DNA of 64,000 nt, taken from the NCBI GenBank assembly GCA_039809495.1, contig JBDHVC010000008.1:47594-111593 (forward strand). Direction: 5' to 3'. Origin of the DNA: JAFLCL01 sp039809495 (GTDB lineage Bacteria; Myxococcota_A; Polyangia; Polyangiales; Sandaracinaceae). This document shows, piece after piece, positions 43,416 to 51,711 of this stretch. Position 1 is the stretch's first letter. The number at the start of each line of letters is the position of its first letter. Below the pieces are notes generated by a model. The model was not told where the DNA came from, made no database searches, and saw only the letters and a program-made list of their open reading frames with translations. Position numbers and translations under genes: made by a program.

Positions 43416-44012
43416 TCAGAGGCCGCCCATGCCCGCGATGCGCGTGTTGCCGATGTCGAAGGAGAGGCGCTCGCTCGAGGCGACCAGGTCGTAGCGCTTG
43501 GCGTGGACGTTCACGCCCGGCTTGGGCGGCTCGACCGCGTCGCTGCGCTTCATCCCCTCGAACGAGAAGGGGCGCGCGACGAGGAGCGGGACGCGGCCGT
43601 TCTCGAGCAAGACGCGCGCGACCGAGCCGAGCACCCAGCGCTCGAGGCCCTTGCGGCCGTGCGTGCCGACCGCGACGAGGCTCGCGCCCACGTCGAGCGC
43701 GAGCTGCTCGAGGCCGCTCGCCACGTCCTTCGCGAGCCGCGTGTGGTAGACGACCTCGAATTCCGCGTGGTCGCCCGAAGAGCCCTTCGCGACGGTCTTC
43801 GGGAGGAGCGTCGCCTTGAGGCGCGCGAGCGCATCGTCCATCAGCCGATCGTCGCGGGCGATGTTCTCGCCGTGGCGCGCCTCGTGCTCGATGACGACGT
43901 GCGCGAGGTGGAGCACGCCGCTGCGCGTCCCCGCGAGCAGCTGCAGCGCTTGCGCGACCGCGTGCTCGGACACCTCGCTGAAATCAGTCCCGACGACGAT
44001 TCGGTAGGTCAT
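43416..44012 (-). CDS. Universal stress protein (UspA family)
   Basis: 198 residues. It begins MTYRIVVGTDFSEVSEHAV and has the ATP-binding signature GTHGRKGLERWVLGSVA near residues 120-136, so it is the nucleotide-binding type. About 50 extra C-terminal residues follow the USP fold. The ATG at 44012 was chosen because GAGGAGAAGAGAG sits just upstream as a good ribosome site; the upstream alternative adds a charged nonapeptide. It stands beside CBS-domain and cNMP-binding genes on the same strand, a small ligand-sensing cluster. Confidence 0.92.
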   Translation of the reverse strand: MTYRIVVGTDFSEVSEHAVAQALQLLAGTRSGVLHLAHVVIEHEARHGENIARDDRLMDDALARLKATLLPKTVAKGSSGDHAEFEVVYHTRLAKDVASGLEQLALDVGASLVAVGTHGRKGLERWVLGSVARVLLENGRVPLLVARPFSFEGMKRSDAVEPPKPGVNVHAKRYDLVASSERLSFDIGNTRIAGMGGL

Positions 44013-44052
44013 CTCTCTTCTCCTCTCGGTTCTCGACAACGGCTCGGGCGGC

Positions 44053-44466
44053 TCAGCTCGCGCGCTCCGAGAGGAGCGAGGCGAGCACGGTACACGCGTC
44101 GACGGTCGTGAAGATCCCGACGACCTTCGCCTTCGAGAGAACCACGGCCGAGCCGTATTTCTTCTCCGCCATCTCGCGGACCACCTCGACGAGCGGCGTG
44201 CTCGGCTGGACCGCGTAGACCTCGGTGCTCATCGCCTCCTCCACCGTCAGCGTCTTCGGGTCCACGTTCTCGAAGAGGCCCGCGATCGCGAGATCACGCT
44301 CGGTGAGCATCCCGACGAGCGCGCCGCCCTCGAGCACCGGGAGGTGCCGGATCGCGTGCTCGCGCATGTACGCTCGCGCCCGCGAGAGCGGCTGCGCGGA
44401 GCCGATCGACTGCGGCGCCGGGGTCATGAAGGACTCGATCGTCGTGCTCGCGTGGGGCTTCGTCAT
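44053..44466 (-). CDS. Two-CBS-domain protein
   Basis: 137 residues comprising a single pair of CBS domains (Bateman module): MTPAPQSIGSAQPLSRARAY...HLPVLEGGALVGMLTERDL and MSTEVYAVQPSTPLVEVV...GSAVVLSKAKVVGIFTTVDAC. CBS pairs bind adenosine nucleotides and regulate partner proteins. No effector domain is attached, so it must act in trans. The start is ATG 44466 with the leaderless-type TAGGCT block. The USP gene follows after 40 nt. Confidence 0.93.
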   Translation of the reverse strand: MTKPHASTTIESFMTPAPQSIGSAQPLSRARAYMREHAIRHLPVLEGGALVGMLTERDLAIAGLFENVDPKTLTVEEAMSTEVYAVQPSTPLVEVVREMAEKKYGSAVVLSKAKVVGIFTTVDACTVLASLLSERAS

Positions 44467-44472
44467 GGCCCG

Positions 44473-44478
44473 AGCCTA
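44473..44478 (-). promoter_or_regulatory. TAGGCT hexamer before the CBS-domain gene
   Basis: TAGGCT, six bases (CGGGCC), then ATG 44466. This is part of a 17-bp sequence identical to that at 39255-39271, suggesting a shared promoter type. Confidence 0.5.
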
Positions 44479-44540
44479 GCGCACGTCGCGGGCGCGCGAG
44501 AGGGGCCGCGCGGCGCGTGCGCCCGCGAGCCCTCGCCCGC

Positions 44541-45041
44541 TCAGAATTTCCCGGTGACCGAGAGGAAGGTCATCTTGTCGTTCGTCTCGCGCAGCCGCGC
44601 GCTGAGGATCCGGACGACGTTCCAGAGGATCTCGTAGGCGAGGTCCTTGTCGAGGAAGAGGAGATCTTCGAACGCCTCCTTCGAGACGACGAGCAGCCGA
44701 CAGCGCTCGTGGACGAGCGCGTCCGCCGAGCGCGGGAAGCCGTCGACGAGGCTCATCTCGCCGAACGCCGCGCCGGCCGGGAGGACGGCCAGCGCCTCCT
44801 CGCCCATCCCCGAGACGTTGCGCGAGATGCGCACCTTGCCGTCGAGGATGAGGTAGAGCTTGTCGCCGATCTCGCCCTCGCGAAAGACGACGTCGTTCGC
44901 GCGGAAGCTCTCCTCGCTCGCGATCGCCGCGATCCGGCGCAGCCCGTCCTCGCGGATCCCGCGGAAGAGCTCGATCCGCGCGAGCGCCTCGACGACGTTC
45001 GCGAGAGGCGTGCGCGCGGTCACGGGCGGTGCGTCGCTCAC
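44541..45041 (-). CDS. Cyclic-nucleotide-binding domain protein without DNA-binding domain
   Basis: 166 residues with one cNMP-binding fold: LFRGIREDGLRRIAAIA, the GEIGDKLYLILDGKVRIS barrel, and the phosphate cassette GAAFGEMSLVDGFPRSADA. The cassette keeps the conserved GE and R of cAMP/cGMP binders. There is no helix-turn-helix, so unlike Crp it cannot bind DNA itself. It ends with a helical tail (LSARLRETNDKMTFL). Start GTG 45041 lies 6 nt after TACCAT on the minus strand. It is divergent from the flavoprotein gene. Confidence 0.9.
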   Translation of the reverse strand: MSDAPPVTARTPLANVVEALARIELFRGIREDGLRRIAAIASEESFRANDVVFREGEIGDKLYLILDGKVRISRNVSGMGEEALAVLPAGAAFGEMSLVDGFPRSADALVHERCRLLVVSKEAFEDLLFLDKDLAYEILWNVVRILSARLRETNDKMTFLSVTGKF

Positions 45042-45047
45042 GGCGCG

Positions 45048-45053
45048 ATGGTA
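45048..45053 (-). promoter_or_regulatory. Candidate -10 element of the cNMP-binding gene
   Basis: TACCAT on the minus strand, six bases, then GTG 45041. A weak -35 (TTGTGA) lies 18 bp upstream at 45072-45077. Confidence 0.5.
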
Positions 45054-45137
45054 AGGGCAGCCGTGCGACGCTCACAAGAAACGAGGTGATCGGGGCGATC
45101 CGCTCCGGCCCGCGCGCGCTCAGGGAGAGCCATCGAG

Positions 45138-46943
45138 ATGCAGACGTTCGACGTGGTGATCATGGGGGGAGGCCTCGCGGGGCTCACGCTCGCGCTCGAT
45201 CTGCGCAGGCAGCTGCCGCGCGCCTCCCTGGCGATCGTCGAGCCCACGACGCGCCCGCTCCCCACGGCCTGCCACAAGGTCGGCGAGAGCAGCGTCGAGA
45301 TCGGCGCGAACTACTTCGACACGGTCTGCGGGCTCCGCGACTACCTGCTCGAGCACCACCTCATCAAGAACGGGCTGCGCTACTTCGCCGGCGACCCGCG
45401 CGGGCCGCTCGCGAGGCGCCGCGAGGTCGGCCCGAGCGATCACCCGATCCTGCCGAGCTATCAGCTCGATCGCGGCATCCTCGAGAACGATCTGCGCGCG
45501 TTCGCGGCGGAGGCGGGCGTCACGCTCTTCGAGGGCTACTCGGTCTACCAGCTCGAGCTCGCCGACGGCGCGGACGACGCGTCGCGTCACCGCGTGGCCA
45601 TCGCCTCGAAGGGTGACAAGCGAGCGCTCGAGAGCCGCTGGGTCGTGGACGCGACCGGCCGCCATCGGCTGATCCAGGGCAAGCTCGGGCTCACGCGCGA
45701 CAGCGGCCACACGCACAGCTCGGCGTGGTTCCGCATCAAGCGGCGCCTCAAGGTCGGGGAGCTCGTCCCCGAGGGAGAGACGGCGTGGCACGCGCGCGAC
45801 GTCGATGACAGCCGCTGGCTCTCGACGAACCACCTGATGGGCAAGGGCTACTGGGTCTGGCTCATCCCGCTCTCGAGCGGCATGCACTCGATCGGCATCG
45901 TCGCCGCGGAGGAGCACCACCCGCTCAAGACCTATGGGCGGCCCGAGACGGCTCGCGCCTGGCTCGCCGAGCACGAGCCCGTCCTCGCGGCGGCGATCGA
46001 GCACGACGCGATGGAGGACTTCCTCTTCCTGCGCCGCTTCGCGTACACGAGCGAGCGCGTGTTCTCCCGCGAGGGCCGCTGGTGCTGCGTCGGCGAGGCC
46101 GGCGTCTTCGTCGACCCGCTCTACTCACCGGGCTCGGACCTCATCGCGCTCGCGAACGTCCACACGCGCGAGCTCATCGCCGCCGATCTCGGTCGACGCG
46201 AGCCCCTCGCGCGCCAGCTCGAGCGCGAGCGCCAGGCCAACGCGTTCTTCCTCGGCTTCATCGACCTCGCGACGACCACCTACCGCGGGCTCTCGCACGT
46301 GAACGGCTCGCCGACGGCCGTCGCCGCGAAGCTCTACTGGGACAACCTCCAGTACTGGGCCTTCCCCTGCCAGTACTTCTTCAACCGCATCTTCGAGCTC
46401 GGGCCCGAGGAGCACGCGAAATTCGTCGCGCTCGGCGAGGACTTCAGCGCCATCAACGTGAAGGCGCAAGAGGTGCTGCGGGTCTGGGCGGACATGGAGC
46501 CGGGGCCGACGCCCGGCGACTTCGTCCCGCTGCCCCAATTCCCCTCGGCGCTCGCGGACCTGCACCTCGATCTCCAGAACCGCCGCGGGCCCGACGAGAC
46601 GTACGCGCTCATGCGGCAGCACCTCGAGACGGCTCACGCGGTCGTGCGCGAGCTCGTCCTGCGCGGCCTCAAGGCGGTCGGCCCCTCGCGGGCGGCCGCG
46701 TTCGCTTCGCGCGTCGGCTTCGGGGGCTGGGGCTTCCTCGCGTGGGACGCGCCCGCTCAGGAGCTGCGCTTCGTCTACGACGAGGAGAAGAGCAGGCGGA
46801 GCGAGCTGCGCCGGCAGGTCCACCGTATCCCTCGCGACATGGAGCGCTGCCTCGGCAAGGCCGACCACGACGGCGAGGCGCCGAGCATGCGCGAGCTCGT
46901 CCTGCTCGCGGGGGCGTCGAGCCCACGGGCGATCGCGCGCTGA
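45138..46943 (+). CDS. Flavin-dependent halogenase-type oxidoreductase A
   Basis: 601 residues. FAD-binding GGGLAG (10-15), GES motif in HKVGES (47-51), a lysine in LIKNGLRYF (K77) at the place expected for the halogenase catalytic lysine, DATGRHRLIQG, and WVWLIP (239-244) matching the WxWxIP signature of flavin-dependent halogenases. VDPLYSPGSD follows the second FAD motif. About 150 extra C-terminal residues are not in classical halogenases. Whether it halogenates or is a related monooxygenase or reductase is not decided by sequence. A flavin reductase gene is not seen. GGGAGAG precedes the ATG. Confidence 0.8.
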   Translation: MQTFDVVIMGGGLAGLTLALDLRRQLPRASLAIVEPTTRPLPTACHKVGESSVEIGANYFDTVCGLRDYLLEHHLIKNGLRYFAGDPRGPLARRREVGPSDHPILPSYQLDRGILENDLRAFAAEAGVTLFEGYSVYQLELADGADDASRHRVAIASKGDKRALESRWVVDATGRHRLIQGKLGLTRDSGHTHSSAWFRIKRRLKVGELVPEGETAWHARDVDDSRWLSTNHLMGKGYWVWLIPLSSGMHSIGIVAAEEHHPLKTYGRPETARAWLAEHEPVLAAAIEHDAMEDFLFLRRFAYTSERVFSREGRWCCVGEAGVFVDPLYSPGSDLIALANVHTRELIAADLGRREPLARQLERERQANAFFLGFIDLATTTYRGLSHVNGSPTAVAAKLYWDNLQYWAFPCQYFFNRIFELGPEEHAKFVALGEDFSAINVKAQEVLRVWADMEPGPTPGDFVPLPQFPSALADLHLDLQNRRGPDETYALMRQHLETAHAVVRELVLRGLKAVGPSRAAAFASRVGFGGWGFLAWDAPAQELRFVYDEEKSRRSELRRQVHRIPRDMERCLGKADHDGEAPSMRELVLLAGASSPRAIAR

Positions 46944-47015
46944 TCGCCTCCGACCAAGCTCACGCGCGCCGGCCGGGTCGAACGCCGACGCTCGCGTCGC
47001 GCGGTCCCGCTCGAC

Positions 47016-47021
47016 TATGCT
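47016..47021 (+). promoter_or_regulatory. Candidate -10 element of the lipoprotein gene
   Basis: TATGCT ends 7 nt before the ATG at 47029. The seven bases between are GGAGGAG, a perfect Shine-Dalgarno better spaced for the next ATG at 47035, so the promoter and the ribosome site point to different starts two codons apart. Confidence 0.45.
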
Positions 47022-47028
47022 GGAGGAG

Positions 47029-47796
47029 ATGTCGATGTCGCACGGCCCAACGGAGAGGATCGTCCCCATCGCCGCCGCGCTCCTCGCCTCGAGCGCCGCG
47101 CTCGGCTGCGGCGACCCGCCCCCCGCGCCGCTCCACACCATCACCTTCCTCGCCGAGGCCGACCCTGGCGACCCGCTCGCCGGCGTCGAGCTCGGCACGA
47201 CGGTGAACGGCCACCCTCAGGTCTTCGGGCGCACGGGCGAGGACGGCGTGCTCGTGCAGCGGCTGCGCGCGCCCTACGGGACGACGATCCCGATCCACGC
47301 GAGCTGCCCCGAGGGTTACCGCGCCGCGAGCACGGTCCCGACCATCCGCTTCGATCCCGTGAGGAGCCTCGATCCGAGCGTCGCGGCGCGCGGCATCGAG
47401 ATCACGGTCCGGTGCCCGCCCTCCGAGCGCGACGCGGTCGTGATCGTCCGCGCGAGCGGCACGCCGCTGGTCGCAGGGGTTCCCGTCCTCGTCGATGGGC
47501 GCGAGGTCGCGCACCTCGACGCGGGCGGCGTCGCGCACGTCCCGCTCCGCTACGCGCCCAACACGCGCTTCCGCGTCGAGCTCGCCGCGGCCACGATCAA
47601 CCCGAGCCTCGAGCCGCCTCGACCCGCGCACGACTTCGCGATCGCCGACAGCGACACGTACCTCGTCTTCGATCAGCCCTTCACCTTCAACCCGCCCGCG
47701 CCCCCGCCGCGTCGACGCGTGCATCGCCCCCCGCCGGCGCAGCCGCCCCCGCCGGTTCGCCGGATCCCGGTCCGCGTCGGCGGCGGACGTCACTGA
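47029..47796 (+). CDS. Lipoprotein with proline-rich C-terminus, unknown function
   Basis: 255 residues from ATG 47029; 253 from ATG 47035, which is better placed for the GGAGGAG ribosome site. A lipoprotein-like signal ends at ALGC (residue ~26). The middle region has two repeats of a beta-sandwich/PEGA-like sort (LAGVELGTTVNGHPQVFGRTGEDG and VAGVPVLVDGREVAHLDAGG). The tail (about 225-255) is Pro/Arg-rich. It lies between two halogenase-type genes and faces the second one. Function is unknown; a surface or periplasmic anchor is likely. Confidence 0.75.
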   Translation: MSMSHGPTERIVPIAAALLASSAALGCGDPPPAPLHTITFLAEADPGDPLAGVELGTTVNGHPQVFGRTGEDGVLVQRLRAPYGTTIPIHASCPEGYRAASTVPTIRFDPVRSLDPSVAARGIEITVRCPPSERDAVVIVRASGTPLVAGVPVLVDGREVAHLDAGGVAHVPLRYAPNTRFRVELAAATINPSLEPPRPAHDFAIADSDTYLVFDQPFTFNPPAPPPRRRVHRPPPAQPPPPVRRIPVRVGGGRH

Positions 47797-47813
47797 GGGC
47801 GCGCTCGAGCGAC

Positions 47814-47855
47814 GGCGCGCCTCGCTCGACGGGGATGGTCGAGCACGGGCGCGCC
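47814..47855. terminator. Nested hairpin between convergent lipoprotein and halogenase-type genes
   Basis: GGCGCGCC at 47814-47821 pairs with the same self-complementary octamer at 47848-47855; inside it CTCGAC (47825-47830) pairs with GTCGAG (47838-47843). This is the architecture of stem-loop A at 5311, and the arms share most of their sequence. It is a likely bidirectional terminator or dispersed hairpin element. Confidence 0.6.
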
Positions 47856-47880
47856 GTGGTTCGCGCTCGAGGGCGCGCGA

Positions 47881-49188
47881 TCAGGGCGCGCTCGCCACGA
47901 AGCGCCCGTCGACGACCGCCCCGTCGACGAAGTCGGGCAGGAGCTCCTTGCGGTGGCGCCTGTTCGCCATGAGCATCCGCTGGAAGGCGTTGTCGTCGCG
48001 CCACACGTCGCCCGAGATCATCGAGGTGAGGCCGCGCTTCCACTCGAGGTTCGGCTCCGGGCTGAAGAAGAGCGTGTGGAGCAGGTCGGAGTGGTACCAG
48101 CTGTTGATGAGCGTCGCGAAGGCGTTGTAGGCGAGCATCATGTGCGCGGTGTGCTCGTCCATGAGGTTCGCTCGCCCCTCGTCCTTCTTCGCGAGCGCCT
48201 CGGCGAGCGTGTCGGCGACGTGCGCCGCGCCGACCATGCCGAGCGAGACGCCGCTCGAGAAGACGGGATCGAGGAAGCACGCCGAGTCGCCCGTGCACGT
48301 CCAGCGCGTGCCGTGCTGCCTCTTGTTGTAGAAGCTCCAGCTCGCGAAGACCTGCGGCTTGCGGAGGCGCTTGGCGCCCTTCGTGTAGCTCGAGAGCCGC
48401 GGCGAGCGCGCGATGAGCTCCTCGAGCCACGCGACGCTGATCCCGCGCCGGCGTGAGACGTGGCCGATCGAGATCTTGCGGTCGCCGAAGGGGATCGCCC
48501 AGCACCAGCCGTCGTCGACGTACATGATCTTGATCGCGCCGTGCTCGTCGACGGTGAGCTGGCGATCGATCTCCGGGTCCAGCTCCTCGTAGTGCGACCA
48601 GACGGCGCCGAGGCCGAAGTCCTCGATCTTCGAGGTGGTCTCGTCCGCGCGCCCGATGATCGCGTCCTGACCGGTGGCGTCGACGAGGTAGCGCGCGCGG
48701 TAGGTGCGGTCGGGGTGCTCCGCTCGCTCGCTCGCGTGCGTGGCCGTCGTCTTCACGACGACGTGATCCGCGGGCCCGCCGCGATCGGGCGTGAGCGCCT
48801 CGCGCACGCGCTCGCCCTGGCGCACGGTGACGCCGAGCGTCCTCGCGTGGTCGAGCAGCCACGCGTCGAAGACGGCGCGCTCGACCTGGTAGGCGTGATC
48901 CGGCGTGCCGGGCAGGCCCTCGGCGAAGGAGTAATAGACGCTCGCGTCGATGCGCTCGTCGACGAAGTAGGCGCCGCCCTTGCGCAGAAAGCCCTTGTCC
49001 TTCGGGTCGAGCCCGAGGCGCTCGAAGACGGGGAGGTCGCAGGGGAGCAGGGACTCGCCGATGTGGAAGCGCGGGTAGTGATCCTTCTCGATCACGAGGA
49101 CCGAGTGGCCCCTCTGAGCGAGCAGGCTTGCGACGGTGGTGCCCGTGGGGCCGCCGCCGATGACGATCACGTCGAATTCCTCGTTCAC
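47881..49188 (-). CDS. Flavin-dependent halogenase-type oxidoreductase B
   Basis: 435 residues, close to phenolic/tryptophan-type flavin halogenases. FAD motif GGGPTGT (11-17), GES in FHIGESLLP (44-46), lysine K70 in GFLRKGGAYF, DATGQDAIIG, WCWAIP (228-233) matching WxWxIP, and CFLDPVFSSGVSLG for FAD/dimer contacts. Myxobacteria use such enzymes in natural products (CndH from Chondromyces is a known example), but no PKS or NRPS is nearby. Start GTG 49188 is preceded by GAGGAGGAG, which rules out the longer upstream alternative. It converges on the lipoprotein gene. Confidence 0.83.
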   Translation of the reverse strand: MNEEFDVIVIGGGPTGTTVASLLAQRGHSVLVIEKDHYPRFHIGESLLPCDLPVFERLGLDPKDKGFLRKGGAYFVDERIDASVYYSFAEGLPGTPDHAYQVERAVFDAWLLDHARTLGVTVRQGERVREALTPDRGGPADHVVVKTTATHASERAEHPDRTYRARYLVDATGQDAIIGRADETTSKIEDFGLGAVWSHYEELDPEIDRQLTVDEHGAIKIMYVDDGWCWAIPFGDRKISIGHVSRRRGISVAWLEELIARSPRLSSYTKGAKRLRKPQVFASWSFYNKRQHGTRWTCTGDSACFLDPVFSSGVSLGMVGAAHVADTLAEALAKKDEGRANLMDEHTAHMMLAYNAFATLINSWYHSDLLHTLFFSPEPNLEWKRGLTSMISGDVWRDDNAFQRMLMANRRHRKELLPDFVDGAVVDGRFVASAP

Positions 49189-49331
49189 GACTCCTCCTCG
49201 TTCCAGATCCGAAGGGCGCGCCTCGGCCGCACCCGGCGCGTCGAGCATGCGCCGATCGGCGCGGCTCCACGAGCGCTCGCGTGAGCCAGCTCCCGAGGCG
49301 GCGCGGGCGCGCGCATCGTGGCCGACGCCCT

Positions 49332-49356
49332 CGCCGGAGGCCACCGCCCTCCGGCG
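49332..49356 (-). terminator. Hairpin downstream of the aldehyde dehydrogenase gene
   Basis: CGCCGGAGG (49332-49340) and CCTCCGGCG (49348-49356) form a perfect 9-bp stem with a 7-nt loop, about 30 nt beyond the ALDH stop in the direction of transcription. No T-run. The rest of 49189-49386 holds no gene that I can see. Confidence 0.5.
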
Positions 49357-49386
49357 GGCGCGCGAGGCGCGCAGCGCGCGCGGGGA

Positions 49387-51021
49387 TCAGCGCGCGAAGA
49401 AGCGCTTGATCGACGCGACGCGCCCCTGGAGCAGGAGCGGCACGCGCCACGCGGAGGTGAGGCTCTTCATGCGCTGGACGTCCGCGAGCAGGTGCCCGAG
49501 CTCCCAGAGCTTGTGGTCGTAGGGCAGCCAGTACGGCTCGGGCGTCGTGTTGTCGTCGACGAGCACCGTCTTCGGGCGGGTGAAGAGCGCGAGCGAGTCG
49601 ACGCCGTTCGCGACGCCGGTGCCCGTCTCGCGGGTCCCGCTCCAGGGGAGCTGCGGCATGCCGCCCGTGAGCGAGTGGTTGTTGATCGTGACGACGCCCG
49701 TCGAGATCTCCGCGGCGAGGCGCTCGGCGCGCGGCACGTCCCGCGTCCAGATCGAGGCGGTGAGCCCGTAGCGGCTCGCGTTGATCCGCCGGATCGCGTC
49801 GGCGGCGCCGTCCACGCGCACGATCGCGAGGACGGGGCCGAAGGTCTCGTCACGCACGACGAGCATGTCCTTCGTCGCGTGATCGATGAGCGTCGGCGCG
49901 TAGAAGAGGCCGACCGGCTCTCCGTCGCGCGTCACGCGGGCGCCGCCCGCGACGATGACGCCGCCCTTCTCTCGCGCGTCCGCGACGTGGCGCTCGACGA
50001 GCGCGAGCTGCCTTGCGTTGCACATCGGCGAGACGTCGACGTCGCCGGGCGCGCCCGGCTCGGCGCGCAGGCGCTTCCAGGCGTCGGCGAGGCGCGAGAC
50101 GAGCTGGTCGGCGATGCGCTGATCGACGTAGGCGATCTCGAGCGCGCCGCAGGACTGGCCCACGTTGTGGAGCGCCCAGTGCGTGAGGCCCGCGAGCGTG
50201 CGGTCGAGGTCGCAGTCCTCGAGGACGATCGCGGCGTCCTTCCCGCCGAGCTCCGCCGAGAAGGGGATGAGCCGCGCCGCGCAGCGCGCGCCGACGTCCT
50301 TGCCGGCGGCGACCGAGCCGGTGAACACGCACGCATCGATGCCCGACTCGATGAGGGCGATCCCCACCTCCTTGTCGCCGACGACGACCTGGAGGAGGTC
50401 GGGCGGGAGCACCTCCGCGAGCCGCTCGGCCACCCACGACTCGACGCGCGTGGCGTGCTCGCTCGGCTTGAAGACGACGGCGTTCCCGCTGAGGAGCGCC
50501 GGGTACACCGAGCGGAAGAGCGTCGCGACGGGGTAATTCCACGGCGCGATGACGCCGATGACGCCGCGCGGCACGTGATCGACCCACGCGCGCTTCTTGG
50601 GGAAGGCGATCTTGTTGAGCGACGCGGGCTTGCGCTTCAGCCCCTTGCGGACGACGCCCGCCCACGCCGTGAGCTGATCGAGCGGCCCGATCACCTCGCT
50701 CATCAGCGCGTCGACCTCGAGCTTGCCGACCTCGTCGCGCATCAGCTCGAGCACCTCGGTGCGCCGCTCGAGCATCGCCTCGGCGGCGCGCTTGAGGTCC
50801 TTCACCCGCTCGTCGAGGGAGCGCCGCGCCCAGCCCACCTGCGCGAGGCGCGCCCGCTCGACCGCCAGGCGGACGTGCGCGGGCGGCGTCGTCTCGATGA
50901 GGGGGAGGGGCTCGAGATCGACGGGGCGGAGCGTGTGGATCGCGCGATCGCGCACGACCGGCTCGAGCGTGGGCTCGCTCGTCGCGCCGCTCATCGACGT
51001 GGGAGAAGACGTGGCGTCCAT
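49387..51021 (-). CDS. Aldehyde dehydrogenase (NAD(P)+)
   Basis: 544 residues. Catalytic cysteine C291 in NVGQSCG, general base E257 in AELGGKD, oxyanion asparagine in PWNYP (N162), and cofactor-binding FKPSE (K185) and FTGSVAAGK. The C-terminal TRETGTG...ALFTRPK is typical. An N-terminal extension and ~50 C-terminal residues (WLPYDHKLWELG...) make it longer than usual, as in some coniferyl- or succinate-semialdehyde-like members. Start ATG 51021; an in-frame start at 51081 would add a nonconserved tail. The substrate is not predictable. Confidence 0.92.
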   Translation of the reverse strand: MDATSSPTSMSGATSEPTLEPVVRDRAIHTLRPVDLEPLPLIETTPPAHVRLAVERARLAQVGWARRSLDERVKDLKRAAEAMLERRTEVLELMRDEVGKLEVDALMSEVIGPLDQLTAWAGVVRKGLKRKPASLNKIAFPKKRAWVDHVPRGVIGVIAPWNYPVATLFRSVYPALLSGNAVVFKPSEHATRVESWVAERLAEVLPPDLLQVVVGDKEVGIALIESGIDACVFTGSVAAGKDVGARCAARLIPFSAELGGKDAAIVLEDCDLDRTLAGLTHWALHNVGQSCGALEIAYVDQRIADQLVSRLADAWKRLRAEPGAPGDVDVSPMCNARQLALVERHVADAREKGGVIVAGGARVTRDGEPVGLFYAPTLIDHATKDMLVVRDETFGPVLAIVRVDGAADAIRRINASRYGLTASIWTRDVPRAERLAAEISTGVVTINNHSLTGGMPQLPWSGTRETGTGVANGVDSLALFTRPKTVLVDDNTTPEPYWLPYDHKLWELGHLLADVQRMKSLTSAWRVPLLLQGRVASIKRFFAR

Positions 51022-51127
51022 CGTGGCCCGGATGTAGCAAGCCGCGGGGCGATCGTCCCGTAGCCCCTCGGGCAGCCTCACGCGTGGACGCCGGCGCGGG
51101 GCGGATCATGCCGCGCGAGGCGCGCCG

Positions 51128-51547
51128 TCAGAGCGAGAACGTCTGCTCGAGGCGGTCCATCTTCATCGCGCCGCTCGCGCGGGACGTCTCGCTCCCGCCG
51201 TCGAAGCGGATGAAGGTGGGGATGCCCTGGATGCCGAAGCGGCCCGCGAGCGCGCCGACGTCGTCGGTGTTCACCTTGAGGACGAGCACCTCGCCGGCGC
51301 GCTTCTTCGCGAGCTTGTCGAGCTCGGGCGCGACCATGCGGCAGGGGCCGCACCACGGCGCCCAGAAGTCGACGAGGACGGGGACGGGGCTCGCCCTCAC
51401 CGTCTCGTCGAAGTCCTCGGCGGAGAGGACGTGGACGGGGTGGTCGACGACGATGTCCGCCTTGCACCTCCCGCAGTGCGCCGTCTCCTTCACGCGATCG
51501 GCGGGGACGCGGTTCTTCGTTCCGCAGCTCGGGCACTCGATGATCAT
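51128..51547 (-). CDS. Thioredoxin with N-terminal zinc ribbon (TrxC-like)
   Basis: 139 residues. A zinc ribbon with C5-x2-C8 and C25-x2-C28 precedes a thioredoxin domain with the WCGPC redox site (65-69) and the cis-proline loop GIQGIPTFI. This is the thioredoxin-2 layout of Gram-negative bacteria, an oxidative-stress-related disulfide reductase of the cytoplasm. Shine-Dalgarno AGGAGAGAG precedes the ATG. It lies between uvrB and the ALDH gene on the same strand. TGA is directly followed by the recurrent CGGCGCGCCTCGC motif. Confidence 0.94.
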   Translation of the reverse strand: MIIECPSCGTKNRVPADRVKETAHCGRCKADIVVDHPVHVLSAEDFDETVRASPVPVLVDFWAPWCGPCRMVAPELDKLAKKRAGEVLVLKVNTDDVGALAGRFGIQGIPTFIRFDGGSETSRASGAMKMDRLEQTFSL

Positions 51548-51699
51548 GGCTCTCTCCTAACGACCGCCTCGGATCGATCAAGAGCGCCGAGCGTACGCCC
51601 CCCTCGAACGAGCGGGGAAGAGCCGCGCGCCGCTCGGACGAGCCCGCGGGCCGGGCGAGCCGTCGCGCGCCGAGGGCGACGACGCGCGCGCGCGGCCGG

Positions 51700-51711
51700 T
51701 GACGCGCGTCA
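51700..51711. terminator. Palindrome containing the uvrB stop codon
   Basis: TGACGCGCGTCA is a perfect 12-bp palindrome whose right end is the complement of the uvrB TGA. It may fold as a short stem at the mRNA end; the role as a terminator is inferred. Confidence 0.4.
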
